Assembly (NCBI GenBank): GCA_028284045.1
Contig: JANQSN010000019.1
Coordinates: 62,001-126,000 of the forward strand
Direction: 5' to 3'
Length of the DNA stretch: 64,000 nt
Source: Alphaproteobacteria bacterium
GTDB lineage: Bacteria > Pseudomonadota > Alphaproteobacteria > DSM-16000 > Inquilinaceae
This document shows positions 55,227-61,844 of the stretch, one piece after another. Position numbers and translations under genes: made by a program. The notes beneath the pieces are model-generated. The model was not told where the DNA came from. It saw only the letters and a list, made by a program, of their open reading frames with translations, and did no database searches. Positions within the stretch are counted from its first letter, which is position 1; every line of letters starts with the position of its first letter.

Positions 55227-55955
55227 ATGAACCTCAAGCCCGGCGATCCGATTCTGGTCCTCACCGGGGCCGGAATCTCCAAGGAGAGCGGGCTCGACAC
55301 CTTCCGCGACGCCGACGGCATCTGGGCCAAACACGACCTGGCCGATGTGGCGACGCCGGACGGGTTCCGCCGCAACCCGGCGCTGGTGCTGGACTTCTAC
55401 AACGCGCGCCGGCGCCAGCTCACCGAACAGGACGTGCAACCGAACGCGGCGCATCGCGCCTTGGCCGCGCTGGAGCGGACCTGGCCCGGCGAGGTGCTGC
55501 TGGTCACCCAGAACATCGACGACCTGCACGAGCGCGGCGGCAGCGCCAACCTCATCCACATGCACGGCGAGTTGCTGAAGGCCCGCTGCCTCGATACCGG
55601 CTCGGTCTTCGACTGGCGCGACGACATCACCTTGGACAGCCGCTCGCCGGCCAGCGGCCAGTCCGGTGGCCTGCGCCCGCATATCGTCTGGTTCGGCGAG
55701 ATGCCGATCGAGATGGACCGGATCTACGACGCGCTGATGACCTGCCGACTGTTCGTGTCGATCGGCACCAGCGGGCATGTCTACCCGGCGGCCGGCTTCG
55801 TCCAGCAGGCCTCCATGGCGGGCGCCTGGACGGTGGAGCTGAACCTGGAAGCCTCGTCGGGCCATGGGCTGTTCGACGAAGCCATTCACGGACCGGCGAC
55901 GGAGCTGGTGCCCGCCTTCGTCGACCGCCTGCTGGCCCACGTCGACGCCGCGTGA
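55227..55955 (+). CDS. NAD-dependent protein deacylase (sirtuin, CobB-like)
   Basis: A 242-residue sirtuin. NAD-binding GAGIS (14-18), TFRDADGIW, TQNIDDLHERGG, and catalytic His in IHMHGEL. Y58 and R61 (FYNARR) form the YxxR pair that in SIRT5/CobB recognises succinyl or malonyl lysine, so desuccinylase/demalonylase activity is likely. The zinc module lacks its usual CxxC pairs; only one Cys (ARCLD) remains there. ATG 55227 follows a weak leader. The stop overlaps the next gene by four bases (GTGA). Confidence 0.93.
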   Translation: MNLKPGDPILVLTGAGISKESGLDTFRDADGIWAKHDLADVATPDGFRRNPALVLDFYNARRRQLTEQDVQPNAAHRALAALERTWPGEVLLVTQNIDDLHERGGSANLIHMHGELLKARCLDTGSVFDWRDDITLDSRSPASGQSGGLRPHIVWFGEMPIEMDRIYDALMTCRLFVSIGTSGHVYPAAGFVQQASMAGAWTVELNLEASSGHGLFDEAIHGPATELVPAFVDRLLAHVDAA

Positions 55956-56548
55956 CCGCCGACGCAGCCGGCCTGGCGGCCGCGGCCGCCGAGGCGCGCC
56001 GGTGTACCCATTGTGCAGAGCATCTACCGCTGGGTCCGCGCCCGGTCTTCCGGGTCTCCCCGACCGCACGCCTGTTGATCATCGGCCAGGCCCCCGGCAC
56101 CCGCGTCCATGAGAGCGGCATCCCCTGGAACGATGCCAGCGGCGAGCGCCTGCGCGACTGGCTGGACCTCGACGATGCACGCTTCTACGACGGAGCCCGG
56201 GTCGCGATCGTGCCGATGGGCTTCTGCTATCCCGGCACGGACGCCCGCGGCGGCGACCGTCCGCCGAGGAAGGAATGCGCCCCGCTCTGGCACGAGCGGC
56301 TGATCGGGCCGATGCGCGAGATCCGCCTGACGCTGCTGGTCGGCAGCTACGCCCAGGGCCGCTATCTCAGCGCGGCGCGCGGCCGCTCCCTGACCGAGCG
56401 GGTCGCCGACTGGCGCCGCCACGCGCCGGACCGCTTTCCACTGCCCCATCCGAGCTGGCGCAACACCGCTTGGATGAAGCGCAACCCCTGGTTCGAGGCG
56501 GAGTTGGTGCCCGCCCTGCGCGCCGCGGTGGCGTCAGCGATGGCTTGA
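55952..56548 (+). CDS. uracil-DNA glycosylase family protein with Fe-S cysteines
   Basis: A 198-residue protein of the UDG superfamily. Four cysteines, C18, C21, C92 and C109, are spaced like the 4Fe-4S ligands of family 4/5 enzymes. Motif 1 is IIGQAPGTRVHESGIPW (43-59), and motif 2 is HPSWRN (166-171), both divergent from the usual GEAPG and HPS/HPAA forms. GTG 55952 overlaps the sirtuin stop, so both are made together. It probably excises a deaminated or modified base, but the target is uncertain. Confidence 0.87.
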   Translation: MTADAAGLAAAAAEARRCTHCAEHLPLGPRPVFRVSPTARLLIIGQAPGTRVHESGIPWNDASGERLRDWLDLDDARFYDGARVAIVPMGFCYPGTDARGGDRPPRKECAPLWHERLIGPMREIRLTLLVGSYAQGRYLSAARGRSLTERVADWRRHAPDRFPLPHPSWRNTAWMKRNPWFEAELVPALRAAVASAMA

Positions 56549-56986
56549 GCCGGCGTCGGCCTCCAGGCGCTCCATGTCGTCGTCGCTGAAGCCGTAGTGG
56601 TGGCCGATCTCGTGGATCAGCACGTGGCGGACGAGATGGGTCAGGTCCTCGCCGCTCTCCGCCCAATAGTCCAGGATCGGCCGGCGGTAGAGGATGATCC
56701 GGTCGACGTCCTGGGGCGTGCCGGCCAGATCCTTCTCGCCGAACGGCACGCCGGCATAGAGCCCCATCAGCTCGAACGGGCTGTCCAGCGCCATGTCCGC
56801 GGCCACGCCGTCGTCGGGAAACTCCTCCACCACCAACGCGACCCCGCTCACCGGCGCGCGCAACGCCCGGGGCAGGGCGGCCAGCGCCGCGTCGGCGATC
56901 GCCGCGATGTCTTCCAGCGTCGGCGCCACGGTGAAGCGGCGGACGCCCGGCGGGCGGCTCGGTCTGCGCGAAGGCGGGCGGGACAT
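56534..56986 (-). CDS. zincin-like metallopeptidase family protein
   Basis: A 150-residue protein with [14 protein letters not shown], an HExxH zinc site with the third ligand region downstream, typical of the PF06262 zincin family. Upstream it has [10 protein letters not shown] and [12 protein letters not shown]. There is no signal peptide. It is a small stand-alone peptidase fold of unknown substrate. Its 3' end overlaps that of the UDG gene by 15 bases, tail to tail. ATG 56986 fits the family; the longer frame is not conserved. Confidence 0.9.
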   Translation of the reverse strand: MSRPPSRRPSRPPGVRRFTVAPTLEDIAAIADAALAALPRALRAPVSGVALVVEEFPDDGVAADMALDSPFELMGLYAGVPFGEKDLAGTPQDVDRIILYRRPILDYWAESGEDLTHLVRHVLIHEIGHHYGFSDDDMERLEADAGSSHR

Positions 56987-57137
56987 GGCGGCTGGACGCT
57001 CCCGAGACTGCGGACGGCGGGGGGTCCGCCTCGGTTTGACGCTTGAATTTGTGTCGATCCCTTCTACCGTCAGGGTCGAGCTGCCAACAAGCCCACAGGC
57101 TAGCGGCGGCGAAGGACAACCAGGAAAGGCAGCAGCG

Positions 57138-57428
57138 ATGAGCGGGGTCCTGAGCGGCGAGGCGCGTACCGAGGCGCTCTCCCAACTCGACGGCTGGCAG
57201 GACGTGGACGGCCGCGACGCCATCACCAAGACGTTCCGCTTTCAGACCTTCAACGAGGCCTTCGGCTTCATGACCCGGGTCGCGCTGGCGGCGGAGAAGG
57301 CCGACCATCATCCGGAGTGGTTCAACGTCTACAACCGCGTCGACGTGACCCTGTCGACCCATGATGCCGGCGGCGTCACCGACAAGGATATCCGGCTCGC
57401 TCGCTTCATGGACCGGATCGGCGCCTGA
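57138..57428 (+). CDS. phhB: 4a-hydroxytetrahydrobiopterin dehydratase
   Basis: A 96-residue pterin-4a-carbinolamine dehydratase. Active-site motif [20 protein letters not shown] (53-72) is complete, with the terminal THDAGGVT. It regenerates the tetrahydropterin cofactor after phenylalanine hydroxylation; no phhA is near, as is common for this family, which also serves as a molybdopterin-linked or orphan enzyme. AGGAAAGG lies about 10 bases before ATG 57138. Divergent from the zincin gene. Confidence 0.94.
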   Translation: MSGVLSGEARTEALSQLDGWQDVDGRDAITKTFRFQTFNEAFGFMTRVALAAEKADHHPEWFNVYNRVDVTLSTHDAGGVTDKDIRLARFMDRIGA

Positions 57429-57461
57429 CGGGGCGGCGCGAACCAACCGGGCCGGGCAGCC

Positions 57462-58406
57462 TCACAGCCGCTCCGCGCCGGAGTCGCGGCCGGCCGTCAC
57501 CACGCCCGCCCCGGCGCGTTGGCGGGCCACGACGATCTCGCGCCGGGCGATGTAGATCACCGAGCCGGCGATGATGCCCGCACCGACCCAGCCCCACAGA
57601 TCCATCACCTCGCCGTAGAGCCAATAGCCCGCCAGCGCGACCAGCGGCAGGCGGACATAGTCCAGCGGCACGACGGCGGAGGCATCGGCCACCTTCAGCG
57701 CCTGGGTGAAGGCGAGATGGCCGAAGGTGCCGGCGGCCCCCGCGCCGACCAGCAGCGCCCAGCCCCGGGCATCCGGCCATTCCCAAAACGCCAGAGCGGG
57801 CCCGGCGGAGAACGCGATCAGATAGACCATGGTCCAGGCGACGATCGCGCCGCTCGCCACGGTGCGCGAGACCACCTTGATGATCATCATGCTGATCGCC
57901 AGCGCCAGCGCCGAGCCGAGCACCAGGAAGGCCGCCGGGTCGATCACCGCCGCACCGGGCCGAAGGATCACCAGGACGCCGACGAAACCGATCGCTGTGG
58001 CGCTCCAACGCCGGGCGCGCACCGTTTCGCGCAGGATCAGCGCCGCCCCGACCGTAGCGAACAGGGGCGTGGTGAAGCTCAAGGACACCGCCTCGGCGAT
58101 CGGCAGCAGCGACAGCGCGGTGAACCAGCTCAACATCGCCGCGATGCCGAAGATAGCGCGCAGCAGAATCAGCCCCTGCCGCCCGGTGCGCAGGATCGCC
58201 ACACCGCCCAGATGCACCAGCCACGGCAGCACGAACAGGAACCCGAAGACGTTGCGCCAGAAGGCGACGACGAAGGGATGAAGCTCGCCGGTCGCCTCGC
58301 GCACGAAGACGACGATGGCGGAGAAGCTGACGGCCGCCGCCAGCATGAACAGCGCACCGCGCGTGGCGGCCGGCAGGCCGGCCACGCCGCCGAACCGCGT
58401 CAGCAC
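57462..58406 (-). CDS. EamA/DMT-family transporter
   Basis: A 314-residue inner-membrane protein with about ten helices in two EamA repeats: FSAIVVFVREATGELHPFVV with FWRNVFGFLFVLPW in the first and GTFGHLAFTQALKVADASAV in the second. It resembles the RhaT/YdcZ-like exporters next to metabolic genes in alphaproteobacteria. GTG 58406 is chosen because the helices begin there; the frame is open to 58529 with an Arg/Pro-rich stretch. Substrate unknown. Confidence 0.88.
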   Translation of the reverse strand: MLTRFGGVAGLPAATRGALFMLAAAVSFSAIVVFVREATGELHPFVVAFWRNVFGFLFVLPWLVHLGGVAILRTGRQGLILLRAIFGIAAMLSWFTALSLLPIAEAVSLSFTTPLFATVGAALILRETVRARRWSATAIGFVGVLVILRPGAAVIDPAAFLVLGSALALAISMMIIKVVSRTVASGAIVAWTMVYLIAFSAGPALAFWEWPDARGWALLVGAGAAGTFGHLAFTQALKVADASAVVPLDYVRLPLVALAGYWLYGEVMDLWGWVGAGIIAGSVIYIARREIVVARQRAGAGVVTAGRDSGAERL

Positions 58407-58590
58407 GCGCCGGCGCCGGCAGTCACCCGAACGGTCGATGGGGGGATTGCGCTCAAGCGGGACATGGGCGGCCAGCTTAGGACCCCGCCGCGGCCCCGCC
58501 CAAGCCTCCGTGCGCCCGGCGCACCGCATAGCAGGATTGCGAAAGCGGTTTCGCCGCCCCCGTCAGACGGCCACCGTCAGACCGCCCCCG

Positions 58591-59292
58591 TCACACCGAC
58601 AGATCGACCCGCGGCCGCCGCACCAGCAGAAGGCCGGCGACCAGCCCGCCCAGATGGGTCTGCCAGGCGATCTCCGCATCCAGGCCGAGAACCGACCCGC
58701 CGAGCAGCGCGAACAGCAGGTCCAGGCCGACCAGCACGCTGAGCAGGGTAAAGCCCAGGCGGCGGCGCGCCGGATCGTGCGGATCGCCGATCAACAGGCG
58801 GATCACCGCGCCCATCAGGCCCGACACGCCGCCGGAGGCGCCGAGGATCAAGATCGGCACGCCCCATTCCAAGAGAAGCTGCAACCCGCCGCCGGCGGCC
58901 GCCGCGGCCATGAAGACGACGATCAGCGTGCGGCCGCCCAACACCCGCTCCAGCGCACTGCCGAAGGCCAGGAGGAAGCCGAGATTGATCAGCAGATGCG
59001 GCCAGTCCAAATGCACGAAGGCATAGCTGATCAAGGTCGCCGTCCGCCCGAGCAGCGCGCCTGCGTCCCCGGCCGCTGCCGCCGCCGCGAAGGCGGACGG
59101 GATCACCGTCAGCGCGTCCAAGGCCCGATCCACCCAAACCGGCGGCAGGAAGCGCAACACCAGGAACGCCGCGAGGATCGCGCCGGACAGCGCCAGCGTG
59201 GCGGGCGGAACGTTGAAGGCGGGCTGCGGCGCGCGGTGCCGGCCTGTCGGGCCACCGGCACCGTCCGGCCGCGGATCGTCGAGCTGTCGCAT
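58591..59292 (-). CDS. rhomboid-family intramembrane serine protease
   Basis: A 233-residue polytopic protein. The serine nucleophile is in ILGASGGVSGLMGA and the catalytic His in WQTHLGGLVAGLLL, both within helices; HLDWPHLLINLGFLLAFG has the conserved His and Asn of the second helix. So the Ser-His dyad is complete. It cleaves transmembrane segments of unknown partners. ATG 59292 gives a polar N-terminus of about 30 residues. Confidence 0.93.
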   Translation of the reverse strand: MRQLDDPRPDGAGGPTGRHRAPQPAFNVPPATLALSGAILAAFLVLRFLPPVWVDRALDALTVIPSAFAAAAAAGDAGALLGRTATLISYAFVHLDWPHLLINLGFLLAFGSALERVLGGRTLIVVFMAAAAAGGGLQLLLEWGVPILILGASGGVSGLMGAVIRLLIGDPHDPARRRLGFTLLSVLVGLDLLFALLGGSVLGLDAEIAWQTHLGGLVAGLLLVRRPRVDLSV

Positions 59293-59584
59293 GGCCCGAA
59301 CTATGGCCCAGCCGGCGGCCGGACACCACCGGTGGCTGGCGGTCGCCGGTCCGCGCCGATCCGCCGGTAGCTTGGCCGCGAGGTCTTTTCGCAGTGCACA
59401 ATTCGGGCTATGACTGTCCCCGGTGGCGGCCTGTGAAGGCCGGCCGCCGCGGCCAGGGGAAAGGCCGCAAAAACAAGCCCAAGACAACCATTCCAGCGCA
59501 ATCCGGTCCCGGCAGTCGGTCTGCCGGGCCGCCCGTTGACGACTGCGTTCAAGGACCCTGTCCCGCAACCCCGAGGAGATCCCG

Positions 59585-60130
59585 ATGCTCCGCACCCGCG
59601 TTCCGGATGTTCGTTTCCAGACCCGCGTGCGCAACGACGCGCTGGGCGGCCCCAACCCGTTCGAGTGGAAGACGCTCAACACCGACGACATCTTCAAGGG
59701 CAAGAATGTCATCGTTTTCGCCTTGCCGGGCGCCTTCACCCCAACCTGCTCGTCGACGCATCTGCCGCGCTACGAGGCGCTGTACGACGCGTTCGTGGCC
59801 GAAGGCGTCGACCAGGTCGTCTGCCTGTCGGTCAACGACGCCTTCGTCATGTACCAATGGGGCAAGGCGCAAGGGGCGGAGAAGGTGTTCCTGCTGCCCG
59901 ACGGCAATGGCGAGTTCAGCCGCAAGATGGGCATGCTGGTGGACAAGTCCAACCTCGGCTTCGGCATGCGGAGCTGGCGGTACGCGATGTATGTCGAGGA
60001 CGGCGAGATCCGCAAACTGTTCAGTGAGGCGGAACTGTCGGACAATTGCCCGACGGACCCGTTCGAGGTTTCGGATGCCGACACGATGCTGTCCTATCTC
60101 AAGTCGCGCAATCAGCCGGCGGCGGCCTGA
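59585..60130 (+). CDS. peroxiredoxin, Prx5 type
   Basis: A 181-residue thiol peroxidase. The peroxidatic Cys is in [17 protein letters not shown] (about C55); [22 protein letters not shown] is typical for the Prx5/AhpE-like group. No glutaredoxin domain is fused, and the other Cys residues (near 80 and 162) could resolve the disulfide. GAGGAGA lies 6 bases before ATG 59585. It removes peroxides with glutathione/glutaredoxin or thioredoxin. Confidence 0.94.
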   Translation: MLRTRVPDVRFQTRVRNDALGGPNPFEWKTLNTDDIFKGKNVIVFALPGAFTPTCSSTHLPRYEALYDAFVAEGVDQVVCLSVNDAFVMYQWGKAQGAEKVFLLPDGNGEFSRKMGMLVDKSNLGFGMRSWRYAMYVEDGEIRKLFSEAELSDNCPTDPFEVSDADTMLSYLKSRNQPAAA

Positions 60131-60166
60131 TCGCAAGACGTCTCGCGGGGCTGGCGGGGACGGCCG

Positions 60167-61042
60167 GTGATCGTCTCCGCCAGCTACCGCACGGACATCC
60201 CGGCCTATCACGGCGACTGGTTCCGCCGCCGGCTGGCAGCGGGCTTCGCCATGGTGGCCAACCCCTATGGCGGGGGGCCGAGCCGCGTGGCGCTCGACGG
60301 TGCGTCGGTCGACGGCTTCGTCTTCTGGACCCGCAATCCCCGCCCCTTCGCCGCCGCGCTCGCCGAGGTGCGGGCGCAGGCCACGCCCTTCGTAGTGCAG
60401 TTGACGGTCACCGGCTATCCCCGCGCGCTGGAGCCATCGGTGCTGGCGACGGGCGAGGCGGTCGAGGCGGGGCACGCCGTCGCCGCCGCCTACGGTACGG
60501 CCGCGCTGGTCTGGCGCTACGACCCGATCGTGCTGTCGGACCTGATGCCGCCCGCCTGGCATCGCCGCCGCTTCGCCGAACTGGCGGCGGGCCTCGCCGG
60601 TGCGACGGACGAGGTGGTGGTCTCCTTCGTCGAGCCCTATGCCAAGACCCGCCGCCATATGGCCGCGGCGGCGCGCGCCCACGGCTTCGACTGGCAGGCC
60701 GACCCGCCGGCGGCCACGCGCCGGGCGCTGGCCACGGACCTCGCAGCGATCGCCGCGGCGCAGGGCATTCGGCTGACGCTGTGCACCCAGCCGGGACTGG
60801 CCGGGCCGGACCTGCCGGCCGCCCGCTGCGTCGACGCCGACCGGCTCGCCCGCGTCGCCGGCCGGCCGGTCGCCGCACCGGCCAAGGGCAACCGGCCGGG
60901 CTGCCTGTGCCACCGCTCCCGCGATATCGGCGCCTACGACACCTGCGCCCAGGGCTGCGTCTATTGCTATGCCGTGGGCAACCGCCCGCGCGCCCGCGCC
61001 GCCGTCGCCCACCAGGACCCGGCGGCGGAGCGGCTGGGCTGA
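60167..61042 (+). CDS. DUF1848 protein with C-terminal radical-SAM-like cysteine motif
   Basis: A 291-residue protein starting at GTG 60167. The N-terminus SASYRTDIPAYHGDWFRRRL, FVFWTRNPRP (51-60) and LVWRYDPIVLSDL (114-126) look like strands of a TIM barrel of the spore-photoproduct-lyase kind. Near the C-terminus it has C246-x-C248, then C260-x3-C264-x2-C267 in DTCAQGCVYCYA, the spacing of the radical-SAM 4Fe-4S site, which usually sits at the N-terminus. Function unknown. It lies 36 bases after the peroxiredoxin. Confidence 0.87.
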   Translation: MIVSASYRTDIPAYHGDWFRRRLAAGFAMVANPYGGGPSRVALDGASVDGFVFWTRNPRPFAAALAEVRAQATPFVVQLTVTGYPRALEPSVLATGEAVEAGHAVAAAYGTAALVWRYDPIVLSDLMPPAWHRRRFAELAAGLAGATDEVVVSFVEPYAKTRRHMAAAARAHGFDWQADPPAATRRALATDLAAIAAAQGIRLTLCTQPGLAGPDLPAARCVDADRLARVAGRPVAAPAKGNRPGCLCHRSRDIGAYDTCAQGCVYCYAVGNRPRARAAVAHQDPAAERLG

Positions 61043-61051
61043 CCGGCGGGC

Positions 61052-61795
61052 CTAACCCGAAGAGTTGGTCACCGATGGCGAGGGCGGCAGCGGATCGGTC
61101 AGGGTCGCCAGGGCGCGCGAGCGGAATTCCCGGCGGTACAGCACCCGGATGACCAGCGCCGTGGCGACGATCAGCGCCGCCGGGTGCAGGAACCAGGCCA
61201 GCGCCGCCAAGGCGAAGAAGTAGGCGCGCAGGCCCCGGTTCGTGTGATGGGCGACCAGCGTCATCATCCGGGCGATGCGCTCGGCATGAGTCTCCGCCGC
61301 CGCGGTCCACGCACCGGTGACCAGCGGCCCGGCGCCCACCAGGATCGAGGCATAGTTCGACAGCCGGAAGGCCCAGGCGAACTTGAAGAACGCGTAGATG
61401 AAGATGGCGATCAGCAGGAGCACCTTCAGCTCCCACACCCCCAACGGCGTGTCCGGCACGAAGGCCAGCGCGTCCATCGCCCGGATCGCCTGCTCGCCCG
61501 CGCCCAACAGGGCGACCAGGCCGCCGACGATCAGGATGGCGGTGGAGGCGAACAGGCTGATGCCGGACAGGAAGTTGCTGACCATGGCGGTGTCGGCGAT
61601 GCGCACCTCGCGCGTCAGGATCGACCGCGACCAGTCCCGCCGGAACTTGTTCATCCGCCGGGTCACGCTGCGCTCGGCCAGTCGGCTGGTGTCTGCCACC
61701 CAGGTATAGGACACCCAGGCGGCGACGAAGACGGCGAAGGCGATGGCGTCGAACGCGCTCAGCCCGCCCAGCACCGCCAGGTCGGGACCGCTCAC
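61052..61795 (-). CDS. DUF599 membrane protein
   Basis: A 247-residue protein with four or more hydrophobic helices and the DUF599 pattern: ERSVTRRMNKFRRDW, FLSGISLFASTAILIVGG, FKFAWAFRLSNYASIL and NRGLRAYFFALAALAWFLHP. Members are broadly spread in bacteria and plants with no settled function. Convergent with the DUF1848 gene and 49 bases downstream of tamB on the same strand. Confidence 0.9.
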   Translation of the reverse strand: MSGPDLAVLGGLSAFDAIAFAVFVAAWVSYTWVADTSRLAERSVTRRMNKFRRDWSRSILTREVRIADTAMVSNFLSGISLFASTAILIVGGLVALLGAGEQAIRAMDALAFVPDTPLGVWELKVLLLIAIFIYAFFKFAWAFRLSNYASILVGAGPLVTGAWTAAAETHAERIARMMTLVAHHTNRGLRAYFFALAALAWFLHPAALIVATALVIRVLYRREFRSRALATLTDPLPPSPSVTNSSG

Positions 61796-61844
61796 CGCCG
61801 CACCGCCTGATGTCGCCTGAGGGCCGGCGCGGCGCCGCGCGCGC

